Notes under the pieces: generated by a model
The model's database searches: none
Told to the model about the DNA's origin: nothing
The model's input: the letters and a program-made list of their open reading frames with translations, nothing else
Position numbers and translations under genes: made by a program
Shown here: piece by piece, positions 24,673 to 31,993 of the stretch
Numbering within the stretch: position 1 is the stretch's first letter
How the letters are laid out: each line of letters begins with the position of its first letter
DNA from: Streptomyces sp. S3(2020)
GTDB taxonomy: Bacteria; Actinomycetota; Actinomycetes; Streptomycetales; Streptomycetaceae
Direction: 5' to 3'
NCBI RefSeq assembly: GCF_013044505.1
Contig: NZ_JABERD010000035.1
Location: 1 to 61,458 of the forward strand
Length of the DNA: 61,458 bases

Positions 24673-24728
24673 CGCGGCTCGCCAGCGGTCGCGTACCGGG
24701 TCCGGGGGGCCCTCGGCGGTCTCCCCGG

Positions 24729-25265
24729 TCAGCGGACGGTCTCCAGGACCTCCGAGGCGCCCAGGGCCTCGGCGATCTCGCCGAGCGCGTCCTCCGACAG
24801 GGACTTCAGCTCCTTCTCGCTGACGCCCAGGTCGTCGAGGATCCCGGGGTCACCGACCGGACCGTGCGGCACGGCCTCGGCGGAGCCGCCGCTCTCGGCG
24901 TCGTCCCCGTCCTCGTCCCCGTCCTCACCGTCCTCGGTGCCGTCGAGATCGAGGGCGTCCAGGTCGGTGTCGTCGTCCCCGGGCTCCCTTCCGAGCAGTT
25001 CGTCGGTGAGCAGGATCTCGCCGTAACTGCTGCGGGCAGCGGCGGCGGCGTCCGAGACGTAGATACGAGGGTCGTCCTCGCCGTCGATCCGGACGACGCC
25101 GAACCAGGCGTCCTCCTGCTCGATGAGCACCAGCACCGTGTCGTCCTCGGGTGAGGCTTCACGGGCCAGGTCGGCCAGATCCGACAGGGTCTCCACATCG
25201 TCGAGCTCTTTGTCGCTCGCTTCCCACCCGTCTTCGGTGCGCGCGAGCAGTGCGGCGAAGTACAC
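24729..25265 (-). CDS. tRNA adenosine deaminase-associated protein
   Basis: 178 aa. GTG 25265 is chosen because GGGAG lies 7 bp upstream; ATG 25286 would place this ribosome binding site inside the gene. The N-terminus YFAALLARTEDGWEASDKELDDVETLSDLADLAREA and the central VLVLIEQEDAWFGVVRIDGEDDPRIYVSDAAAAARSSYGEILLTD are the conserved parts. A very acidic stretch (about 105-135, Asp/Glu/Gly) and a C-terminal helix (ILDDLGVSEKELKSL) follow. The family is known only by its constant linkage to tadA; the acidity suggests it may bind a basic protein or mimic nucleic acid. Same strand as tadA, 56 bp apart. Confidence 0.85.
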   Translation of the reverse strand: MYFAALLARTEDGWEASDKELDDVETLSDLADLAREASPEDDTVLVLIEQEDAWFGVVRIDGEDDPRIYVSDAAAAARSSYGEILLTDELLGREPGDDDTDLDALDLDGTEDGEDGDEDGDDAESGGSAEAVPHGPVGDPGILDDLGVSEKELKSLSEDALGEIAEALGASEVLETVR

Positions 25266-25508
25266 CGTGACTCTCCCACTGGTCATAGGCGTGCCGGTTG
25301 GGGGTCCCCCCGGCGGAGGCTGTTGGGCGGGGAGGCATTGGCTCCGAGCCCCGCCCACTCGGAATCGTGGCAGAAACGGAGCGTTCAGGGGACGTCTTCG
25401 GCACCCTGTGTCCGCCCGTTTTGATCGCCACCAGCGGGATCGTACGCGGCCCGGGCGGCGGGGACGTACGCGGGAGCCCGAAGAGAGCGGATCGGCCTAC
25501 CAGTTGGC

Positions 25509-25691
25509 CTACCAGCGGAAGGTGCGCATGCGCATCGCGTGACGCAGCCGTGCCGCCTTGGCGCGCCGGGGCTGGACACGGTCGCGCAACTCACGGGCCT
25601 CGGCGAGATCGCGCAGGAACTGGGCCCGGCGCCTGCGGCGCTGGGCGTCGGTCTCCTGTCGTGGCTCCTGTGGTGACTCCTGGTCCGGCAT
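25509..25691 (-). CDS. Small basic conserved protein, 60 aa
   Basis: Starts [20 protein letters not shown] and continues as an Arg-rich helix ending [11 protein letters not shown]. The N-terminus is acidic and probably disordered, with the rest one long basic helix, suggesting nucleic-acid or ribosome binding. The C-terminal motif is familiar to me from a small conserved Streptomyces protein between tadA and upp. ATG 25691 has only a weak ribosome binding site. Confidence 0.65.
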   Translation of the reverse strand: MPDQESPQEPRQETDAQRRRRRAQFLRDLAEARELRDRVQPRRAKAARLRHAMRMRTFRW

Positions 25692-25832
25692 AGGCGCACC
25701 ATCCCGTCGCGTCCCTCCCACTTTCCCTCCGACGGGGGGTTTGATGCCAGCGCACGGGTGAAGCGAGGTTTACGCCGGCGAGGGGTGCCGCACGGGACGC
25801 CGGGGCCGACGGGCCCGGTTAATGTTGTGGAC

Positions 25833-26468
25833 ATGCGCCTCCACGTCGTCGACCACCCCCTGGTCGCCCACAAGCTCACCACGCTGCGCGACCAGCGCAC
25901 CGACTCCGCGACCTTCCGTCGGCTGGCCGACGAACTGGTCACCCTGCTCGCCTACGAGGCCACGCGGGACGTGCGCACCGAAGCGGTCGACATCACGACC
26001 CCGGTCACCACCACCACCGGCGTCAAGCTCTCCTACCCGCGCCCCCTGGTCGTGCCGATCCTGCGGGCCGGCCTCGGCATGCTCGACGGCATGGTCCGCC
26101 TGCTGCCGACCGCCGAGGTGGGCTTCATGGGCATGGTGCGCGACGAGGAGACGCTCCAGGCGTCCACCTACGCCACGCGCATGCCGGAGGACCTCTCCGG
26201 GCGCCAGGTCTACGTCCTCGACCCGATGCTCGCCACCGGCGGCACACTGGTCGCGGCGATCCAGGAGCTGATCAAGCGCGGTGCGGACGATGTGACGGCC
26301 GTGGTGCTGCTGGCCGCGCCGGAGGGCGTCGAGGTCATGGAGCGTGAGCTGGCGGGGACGCCGGTGACCGTGGTGACTGCGGCGGTGGACGACCACCTCA
26401 ACGAGCACGGGTACATCGTGCCGGGGCTGGGGGATGCGGGCGATCGTCTTTACGGGGCCGCCGAGTAA
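25833..26468 (+). CDS. upp: Uracil phosphoribosyltransferase
   Basis: 211 aa, standard length. N-terminal [32 protein letters not shown], and the PRPP-binding loop [13 protein letters not shown] (about 128-140), with [15 protein letters not shown] at the uracil-binding C-terminus. It makes UMP from uracil and PRPP (pyrimidine salvage, cytosol). ATG 25833 matches the family start; the upstream in-frame extension from 25758 is not conserved-looking. Monocistronic, ending before a repeat element that can form a terminator hairpin. Confidence 0.97.
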   Translation: MRLHVVDHPLVAHKLTTLRDQRTDSATFRRLADELVTLLAYEATRDVRTEAVDITTPVTTTTGVKLSYPRPLVVPILRAGLGMLDGMVRLLPTAEVGFMGMVRDEETLQASTYATRMPEDLSGRQVYVLDPMLATGGTLVAAIQELIKRGADDVTAVVLLAAPEGVEVMERELAGTPVTVVTAAVDDHLNEHGYIVPGLGDAGDRLYGAAE

Positions 26469-26491
26469 GGACGCCTTTTCGCCGTAGAGGG

Positions 26492-26560
26492 TGCGTCACG
26501 CGGGCGACTGCGGATCCGTTGTGGCTGGTCGCGCAGTTCCCCGCGCCCCTACGGGGCGCG
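26492..26560 (+). repeat. Streptomyces-type intergenic repeat, copy C, with terminator hairpin
   Basis: Contains GTTGTGGCTGGTCGCGCAG (26519-26537) and the hairpin CGCGCCCC-TAC-GGGGCGCG (26542-26560). It shares the GGC-TGGTCGCG and CCCGCGCCCCT blocks with copies A and B and ends 3 bp before the stop of the minus-strand LytR_C gene, so it probably terminates both convergent genes. Confidence 0.65.
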
Positions 26561-26562
26561 TT

Positions 26563-27210
26563 TCAGCAGGCCTTCTTCGAAGAAGTCGGCGTCGGCTGGG
26601 GTGCGCCCAGCTTGGCGAGTGCCTTGTCCGCCGTCGCCTTCGCCGTCAGGGACTTGAAGCCCGTCCCGATGATCAGGTCGACGTCGGTCCCCTTGCGGCC
26701 GTCGGGCCGCGCCTCCGCGCCCGCGAGCTGCGTGCCGAGAACCGGCAACGACGTGCTCACCGCGGACGTGGGGCCCAGCAGTATTCCGGTGCCCTTGACC
26801 TTCTTGTCGAACTCCGCGCTCGCGTTGCCCACGTCACCGATCTTGAAGCCGCGCTTCTTCAGTTCGTCCGCGGTCTTCTTGGCGAGCCCGGCGCGGGGCG
26901 TGGCGTTGAAGACGTTGACGGTGATCTGGGCGGGCTTGGGATAGGCCGCGGTGGAGGCCGAGGCCGAGGCCGACGGCGACGCCTTCGTGGCGCAGTCCGC
27001 CTTGGGACCGGCCGCCGAGGCCTGGTCGCCGCCGCCGGTGAAGACGTCGATGAGCTGTAGCGTGCCCCAGCCGACGAGACCGAGCGCGGTGACCGAGGCG
27101 ACCAGGGCGACCGCGAGCCTTCCGCGCCGCCGGGGACGGCGCATGCGCGGGTACTTGTCCCCCGTGATCCGGTACTTGCCGCCCATGCCTGGGGGAGTCA
27201 GCATGCTCAT
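26563..27210 (-). CDS. Membrane-anchored LytR_C-domain protein
   Basis: 215 aa. A basic cytosolic N-terminus (MRRPRRRGR), one transmembrane helix (about 31-53), a Ser/Ala linker and an extracytoplasmic LytR_C domain (about 95-190): ITVNVFNATPRAGLAKKTADELKKRGFKIGDVGNASAEFDKKVKGTGILLGP. The domain is found at the C-terminus of LCP enzymes that attach teichoic acids or polysaccharides to the wall; alone it probably binds wall components or LCP partners. Two starts (27210, 27204) are equally likely. Follows the 98-aa gene on the same strand. Confidence 0.85.
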   Translation of the reverse strand: MSMLTPPGMGGKYRITGDKYPRMRRPRRRGRLAVALVASVTALGLVGWGTLQLIDVFTGGGDQASAAGPKADCATKASPSASASASTAAYPKPAQITVNVFNATPRAGLAKKTADELKKRGFKIGDVGNASAEFDKKVKGTGILLGPTSAVSTSLPVLGTQLAGAEARPDGRKGTDVDLIIGTGFKSLTAKATADKALAKLGAPQPTPTSSKKAC

Positions 27211-27309
27211 GGGCGCAGCGTAGTGCGCCGGGGCGGCGATGCCTACTAAATGATCATTGGATCCGGGTCAGAAGAACCCGAAAGGGCCAACCCTTTACAG
27301 GGTCGCCAC

Positions 27310-27606
27310 TCAATCCAGTTCGAGCACACGCGCGTGCAGCACCTGGCGCTGCTGGAGCGCCGCCCGTACCGCGCGGTGGAGGCCGTCCTCCAGGTACAGG
27401 TCGCCCTGCCACTTCACGACGTGCGCGAAGAGGTCGCCGTAGAACGTGGAGTCCTCGGCGAGCAGGGTTTCCAGGTCGAGCTGGCCCTTGGTCGTCACCA
27501 GTTGATCGAGGCGGACCGGGCGCGGCGCGACGTCCGCCCACTGCCGGGTGCTTTCCCGGCCATGGTCGGGGTATGGCCGGCCGTTTCCGATGCGCTTGAA
27601 GATCAC
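27310..27606 (-). CDS. Conserved 98-aa protein with a DGxHR motif
   Basis: A compact cytosolic protein: MIFKRIGNGRPYPDHGRE at the N-terminus, DVAPRPVRLDQLVTTKGQL in the middle and HVVKWQGDLYLEDGLHRAVRAAL near the end. The DGLHR segment after a short beta-rich region resembles the D-G-x-H-R signature of ParB/Srx-like domains, although the protein is short. I recall close relatives being labelled VapB-type antitoxins in databases; no partner toxin is encoded next to it, so I would not rely on that name. Divergent from the HerA-like gene. Confidence 0.7.
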   Translation of the reverse strand: MIFKRIGNGRPYPDHGRESTRQWADVAPRPVRLDQLVTTKGQLDLETLLAEDSTFYGDLFAHVVKWQGDLYLEDGLHRAVRAALQQRQVLHARVLELD

Positions 27607-27710
27607 ACGGAAAGCCTACCGGTCAAGACCTTCCGGGCGCAGCCATGGCGACGGAGTGTGATGCTGGAAAAGATGCCGTGAACGGGGGCAAACCGGAACA
27701 GGTGCCTGAG

Positions 27711-29309
27711 ATGAGTGACAGCGAGACCATGCCGCAGTCCGCCGCTCCCGAGGCCCCGGGGAGTGCGCCGGCCCTTCCGAAGGAGGCCCTGGAGATCGCC
27801 TCCGGGTACGCCTTCACCGGGCCCGCCCTCGATCTGGGCGCCCTCCTGTGGGACGGGGTGTGTCTGCCGGACGCGCAGGTCAGGATCCCGTTGCCGATGC
27901 TGAACCGGCACGGTCTGGTCGCGGGCGCGACGGGCACCGGCAAGACCAAGACGCTCCAGCTGATCGCCGAGCAGCTCTCGGCGCAGGGCGTGCCGGTGTT
28001 CCTCGCGGACATCAAGGGCGATGTGTCCGGGATTTCGGCGCCCGGAGCCGGTAACGACAAGGTGCGGGCCCGCGCCGCGGACGTACACCAGGAGTGGACG
28101 GCGACCGGCTTCCCGGCGGAGTTCTACGCCCTCGGCGGTCTGGGCCACGGCATCCCCGTGCGGGCGACGATCACGGACTTCGGTCCGCTGCTGCTGTCCA
28201 AGGTGCTCCAGCTCAACCAGACCCAGGAGCAGTCGCTCGGCCTGATCTTCCACTACGCCGACACCAAGGGCCTGGAACTGGTCGACCTCAAGGACCTCAG
28301 GGCGGTCGTCACCTTCCTGACCTCGGACGAGGGCAAGGGCGAGCTGAAGAACATCGGCGGACTCTCGACGGCCACGGCCGGGGTGATCCTGCGCTCCCTC
28401 ACCGCCTTCGAGGCGCAGGGCATGGCCGACTTCTTCGGGGAGCCGGAGTTCGACACGGACGAACTGCTGCGCACGGCCGAGGACGGGCGCGGCATGGTCT
28501 CCGTCCTCGAACTGCCCGCCGTGCAGGACAAGCCGCAGCTGTTCTCGACGTTCCTGATGTGGCTTCTCGCCGACCTCTTCCACGATCTGCCCGAGGTCGG
28601 GGACGCCGACAAGCCGAAGCTGGTCTTCTTCTTCGACGAGGCGCATCTGCTCTTCCACGACGCCTCGAAGGCCTTCCTGGACTCGATCACGCAGACCGTC
28701 CGGCTGATTCGCTCGAAAGGGGTCGGTGTCTTCTTCGTGACGCAGACCCCGAAGGACGTACCCGCCGACGTCCTGGCCCAGCTGGGCAACCGCGTCCAGC
28801 ACGCGCTCAGGGCCTTCACCCCGGATGACCAGAAGGCGCTGAAGGCCACCGTGAAGACGTTCCCCAACTCGGCGTACGACCTGGAGGAACTGCTCACCGG
28901 GCTCGGCACGGGAGAGGCCGTGGTCACCGTGCTCAGCGAGAAGGGTGCCCCCACCCCGGTGGCGGCGACCCGGCTGCGCGCCCCCGAGTCCCTGATGGGC
29001 CCCATCGACGCCACCGCCCTCGACGCGGCGGTGCAGGCGTCGCCGTTGCACGGGCGCTATGCACAGGCTGTGGATCGCGAGTCGGCGTTCGAGAAGCTGA
29101 ACGCGGCGCGGGGCGCGAAGGGGCCGGACGAGATGACGGCACCTCCCAAGGCGGCTCAGCCGGACAAGGCCCAGCCGAAGAAGGACCCGTCGGTCGTCGA
29201 ACAGGTCGTCGGCAGCGGGGTGTTCAAGTCCCTCGCCCGCTCCCTGGGGACACAGATCGGCCGTGAGATCAGCCGCTCGGTCTTCGGCACGGCACGGCGG
29301 AGGCGGTAG
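27711..29309 (+). CDS. HerA-like ATPase/helicase (DUF853)
   Basis: 532 aa. Walker A GATGTGKT (72-79), Walker B LVFFFDEAHLLF (about 302-313), a downstream GVFFVTQTPKDVPADVLAQLGNRVQHALRA block (sensor/arginine finger region) and a C-terminal basic tail. The family (YjgR/DUF853) belongs to the HerA/FtsK class of hexameric DNA-pumping ATPases; its exact role in bacteria is unsettled. ATG 27711 fits the conserved start; an in-frame ATG at 27645 adds a non-conserved leader. A terminator hairpin includes the stop codon. Confidence 0.88.
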   Translation: MSDSETMPQSAAPEAPGSAPALPKEALEIASGYAFTGPALDLGALLWDGVCLPDAQVRIPLPMLNRHGLVAGATGTGKTKTLQLIAEQLSAQGVPVFLADIKGDVSGISAPGAGNDKVRARAADVHQEWTATGFPAEFYALGGLGHGIPVRATITDFGPLLLSKVLQLNQTQEQSLGLIFHYADTKGLELVDLKDLRAVVTFLTSDEGKGELKNIGGLSTATAGVILRSLTAFEAQGMADFFGEPEFDTDELLRTAEDGRGMVSVLELPAVQDKPQLFSTFLMWLLADLFHDLPEVGDADKPKLVFFFDEAHLLFHDASKAFLDSITQTVRLIRSKGVGVFFVTQTPKDVPADVLAQLGNRVQHALRAFTPDDQKALKATVKTFPNSAYDLEELLTGLGTGEAVVTVLSEKGAPTPVAATRLRAPESLMGPIDATALDAAVQASPLHGRYAQAVDRESAFEKLNAARGAKGPDEMTAPPKAAQPDKAQPKKDPSVVEQVVGSGVFKSLARSLGTQIGREISRSVFGTARRRR

Positions 29310-29322
29310 AGCCCGCCTCCGC
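29297..29322 (+). terminator. Terminator overlapping the HerA-like stop codon
   Basis: 10-bp perfect stem GCGGAGGCGG / CCGCCTCCGC, with the TAG stop in the loop. It lies between convergent genes. Confidence 0.7.
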
Positions 29323-29329
29323 CACGGGA

Positions 29330-29449
29330 TCAGCCGCGCTTCACTTCCTTCACCGGCGGCTTCTCCGCCCGGGGCTGCGGTTTGGGCGTGTTGCGGGCGG
29401 CCTCGGCGCGCAGCAGGGCGCGCAGGACGGCGTACGGATCTACGGGCAT
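29330..29449 (-). CDS. Very small basic protein, 39 aa
   Basis: ATG 29449 has GAGGAG 9 bp upstream. The product starts MPVDPYAVLRALLRAEAARN and ends in a Lys/Pro-rich tail. It is an amphipathic helix plus a basic disordered end. The clean ribosome binding site and codon use support translation; the function is unknown. It lies 55 bp downstream of the secreted protein gene on the same strand. Confidence 0.6.
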   Translation of the reverse strand: MPVDPYAVLRALLRAEAARNTPKPQPRAEKPPVKEVKRG

Positions 29450-29504
29450 GGTGGTGGTGCTCCTCGCGTTCGTTGCTGACAGGGGCCTCTCGTGCGAGGG
29501 CCGG

Positions 29505-29810
29505 TCAGCAGCGCAGGACCACCGAGCGCAGGATGTGCGGGGCGTACGACGGGTGCGGCGGCTTCGGGAGGGGACGGACCGCCGGGACACCGGGCGCCGG
29601 GGCGGTCCGTGGGGATGCGACGGGACGGTGGGCGGCGCGGGCCGGTGGCCGCAGGGCCGTGTCCAGGACGTCGTACTCGGCGGCCTCACCGGCGGCGACC
29701 GAGGTGACGGAGGTGACGGGGATCGCCGCGTGCGCACCGCTGTGGGCGCCCGGCACGAGCAGCGCGAGCAGCAGGACGAAGGCGCGGAGCCAGGTTCTGG
29801 TGCTGCTCAT
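29505..29810 (-). CDS. Small secreted protein, 101 aa
   Basis: A Sec signal peptide (MSSTRTWLRAFVLLLALLVPGAHSGAHA, cleavage near residue 28) is followed by about 70 residues rich in Pro, Ala and Arg, ending in a hydrophobic SYAPHILRSVVLRC. The single terminal Cys could form a dimer or be modified. I recognise no family. It is followed by the 39-aa gene on the same strand. Confidence 0.65.
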   Translation of the reverse strand: MSSTRTWLRAFVLLLALLVPGAHSGAHAAIPVTSVTSVAAGEAAEYDVLDTALRPPARAAHRPVASPRTAPAPGVPAVRPLPKPPHPSYAPHILRSVVLRC

Positions 29811-29879
29811 GGTTGCTGGTCTGCCCCGGGGAGCGCGAGGTGCATCGCCTCGTCCGTCAGATCCGCCCGCACGGGTTAC

Positions 29880-30536
29880 TCACACCGTGCGCGGTACCTG
29901 TCCGGCCCGCCCGCGCATCCGCACCGCCGTGACGATCTCGACGATGCCCACGGCGACCAGCCAGATCCCGCCGACCACGGTGAGGACGGCGACCGACTCG
30001 AAGGGGGAGTCGATCAGCACGATCCCGGCGACGAACGTGACGATCCCGAGGAAGACCTGCCAGCCGCGGGCGGGCATCGACGGGTCGGAGGCGGCGGCCA
30101 GGGTCTGGGTGATGCCGCGGATCAGCCAGCCGATGCCGATCCACAGGGCGAGCAGCAGGGTCGACTGCATGGGGCCGCGGAAACAGAACAGGCCCAGCAG
30201 GATCGACAGGGCGCCGCTGATGAAGGCGAGCACGCGCAGACCGGTCGTCTTGTGCGTGCCGAAGGCCGAGACCAGCTGGAAGATGCCGCTGACGACGAGA
30301 TAGACGCCGAACAGGATGCCGGTGGCGAGGAGTGTGGAGCCCGGCCAGACCAGCACGAGAACGCCCAGGACGAGGGAGGCGAGGCCGGTGACCAGGACCA
30401 CCTGCCAGGCCGCCTTGGACAGGGCGTGCAGGGGCCCCTCCAGGGGCGGCTCGGGCTCATGGGCGCGTTGCTGCGCGTGGACCTCGCGGTCGTCGAACTC
30501 GGGCCCCCAGGAGGAGCCGCGCGGTGCCTCGGTCAT
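29880..30536 (-). CDS. HdeD/DUF308 membrane protein
   Basis: 218 aa. A charged cytosolic N-terminus (about 40 residues) precedes six transmembrane helices grouped as repeated pairs, with typical DUF308 sequences GVLVLVWPGSTLLATGILFGVYLVVSGIFQL and LWIGIGWLIRGITQTLAA. In enterobacteria HdeD is linked to acid stress; in actinobacteria the role is unknown. ATG 30536. It is downstream of the HhH-GPD gene on the same strand, with 55 bp between them. Confidence 0.85.
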   Translation of the reverse strand: MTEAPRGSSWGPEFDDREVHAQQRAHEPEPPLEGPLHALSKAAWQVVLVTGLASLVLGVLVLVWPGSTLLATGILFGVYLVVSGIFQLVSAFGTHKTTGLRVLAFISGALSILLGLFCFRGPMQSTLLLALWIGIGWLIRGITQTLAAASDPSMPARGWQVFLGIVTFVAGIVLIDSPFESVAVLTVVGGIWLVAVGIVEIVTAVRMRGRAGQVPRTV

Positions 30537-30591
30537 GCTCCATGCTGGGACCGCGCGCGGCCGCCCCGCACGGTGGGCTGGGCCGATCGGC

Positions 30592-31185
30592 TTATGTGCC
30601 TGCGGCCTTCGCGGCCTTCGCCGCCGCCTTCATCTCCTGCTTGTGCGCCCGTACCTTCACCAGCGAATCCGGGCCGGTGATGTCGGCTACGGACCGGAAG
30701 GACCGGGCCTCGCCGTACGCGCCGGCCGCCTCCCGCCAGCCCTTGGGCCGTACGTCCAGCTGCTTGCCCAGCAGGGCCAGGAAGATCTGGGCCTTCTGCT
30801 TGCCGAAGCCGGGAAGGTCCTCCAGCCGGCGCAGCAGCTCGCGTCCGTCGTCCACGCCCTTCCACACCAGCTCGGCGTTGCCGTCGTAGTGCTCGACGAG
30901 GTACTGGCACAGCTGCTGGATCCGCTTGGCCATGGAGCCCGGGTAGCGGTGGACCGCCGGCTTGTCCGAGAGCAGGGCCGCGAAGGCGTCCGGGTCCTGC
31001 GCGGCGATCTCGTGCGCGTCGAGGTCGTCCAGGCCGAGCCGGTCCGCGATGGTCCGGGGTCCCTTGAACGCCCACTCCATCGGGACCTGCTGGTCCAGCA
31101 GCATCCCGACCAGCGCGGCGAGCGGGGAGCGCCCGAGGAGTTCGTCGGCCTCGGGGTCCTGGGCGAGGTGAAGGGTGACGTCCAT
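30592..31185 (-). CDS. HhH-GPD base-excision repair protein
   Basis: 197 aa. Helix-hairpin-helix at about 120-140 (LEDLPGFGKQKAQIFLALLGKQL) in an HhH-GPD-like helical fold (PLAALVGMLLDQQVPMEWAFKGPRTIADRLG). Members are DNA glycosylase-like, recognising damaged bases. The C-terminal Lys/Ala helix is basic and may touch DNA. There is no obvious Fe-S cluster, and the catalytic Lys of bifunctional glycosylases is not evident, so activity is uncertain. ATG 31185 is chosen over 31197 by spacing. Confidence 0.8.
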   Translation of the reverse strand: MDVTLHLAQDPEADELLGRSPLAALVGMLLDQQVPMEWAFKGPRTIADRLGLDDLDAHEIAAQDPDAFAALLSDKPAVHRYPGSMAKRIQQLCQYLVEHYDGNAELVWKGVDDGRELLRRLEDLPGFGKQKAQIFLALLGKQLDVRPKGWREAAGAYGEARSFRSVADITGPDSLVKVRAHKQEMKAAAKAAKAAGT

Positions 31186-31210
31186 GACCCCGATCATGCC
31201 GCGTACGGGG

Positions 31211-31915
31211 TCAGGCCGCCCGCCAGTACCCCAGCGCGTGCAGCCGCTCCTTGGGGACGCCCAGGTCCTTGCGGACGTACGAGGACAGGGTGCGGGTCGT
31301 CCTGGTGTCGCAGGCGATCCAGACGTACGCGTCCGGGTGGGCCCGCAGGAGGTCGGGGAGGTCCCTCTTCACCTCGTCGACCAGGGACGAGGACGGGCGG
31401 ACGTCATGGCGGGACGGGTCCGTGCGGAAGGGGAGGCCGTCCGTGCCGCCCTCGAACCACACCGTCGCCGGGGCCCGGTCGAGTGCTTGCAGCAGGGAGT
31501 TGATGGCGGGCAGGGACGCCGGGTCGCCTATCGCGAAGACATGGGTCGGTGACGGGTCGGGGTTCTCGAAGCCCGTGCCGTGGACCGTCGCCTCGATGGT
31601 GTCGCCGGGCTTCGCGGTGCGTGCCCAGTCGCTCGCCACGCCCTCGTGGAGGGCGAACTCCAGGCTGAAGGTGCCGGCCGCGGGGTCCGGGTCGACGAGG
31701 GTGTAGGCCCGCTGGTGCGGCTTGCCCGCGTCGGAGAACCACAGCCGCACCCACATCGTGGGGTGGACGCCGGTCGCGGCGAGCATGCCGCCGTCGGTGA
31801 GGTGGACGCGCCGGTAGCTCGCGGTGACGTCCTCGGCGCCGGTGACGGTGAAGACGTAGTCCTTGGCCCGCAGCAGTCTGAGGACCGCGCCCTCCCAGCC
31901 ATGCCCCTGCCCCAT
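31211..31915 (-). CDS. Siderophore-interacting protein (FAD-dependent ferric reductase)
   Basis: 234 aa. The SIP family layout is complete: an N-terminal FAD-binding barrel with RAYTLVDPDP (R-x-Y-T flavin motif, about 78-87) and HEGVASDWA, and a C-terminal NAD(P)H-type domain (HVFAIGDPASLPAINSLLQAL; VWFEGGTDGLPF; AYVWIACDTRTTRTLSSYV). SIPs reduce Fe(III)-siderophores in the cytosol to release iron. ATG 31915 follows GAGGAG. The iron box at 31956-31974 lies 41 bp upstream, so the gene should be expressed when iron is scarce, together with the divergent acylase operon. Confidence 0.92.
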   Translation of the reverse strand: MGQGHGWEGAVLRLLRAKDYVFTVTGAEDVTASYRRVHLTDGGMLAATGVHPTMWVRLWFSDAGKPHQRAYTLVDPDPAAGTFSLEFALHEGVASDWARTAKPGDTIEATVHGTGFENPDPSPTHVFAIGDPASLPAINSLLQALDRAPATVWFEGGTDGLPFRTDPSRHDVRPSSSLVDEVKRDLPDLLRAHPDAYVWIACDTRTTRTLSSYVRKDLGVPKERLHALGYWRAA

Positions 31916-31955
31916 CGTCTCTTCACTCCTCGCGTACGATTTCACCACGGGTTAC

Positions 31956-31974
31956 TTAGGTGAGCCTAACCTAA
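31956..31974. promoter_or_regulatory. Iron box (DtxR/IdeR/DmdR-type operator)
   Basis: TTAGGTGAGCCTAACCTAA, a 19-bp near-consensus iron box (dyad TTAGGTnAG / CTnACCTAA, one asymmetric change). It is centred between the SIP gene (start 31915, -) and the acylase gene (start 31994, +), so one iron-loaded repressor dimer pair could control both directions. Confidence 0.9.
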
Positions 31975-31993
31975 AGCACAGGAGAGACACAGA

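Noticed and set aside
27310..27606. Toxin-antitoxin pair with the LytR_C gene or HerA-like gene
   Set aside because: Neither neighbour has toxin features, and gene order is not that of a TA operon.
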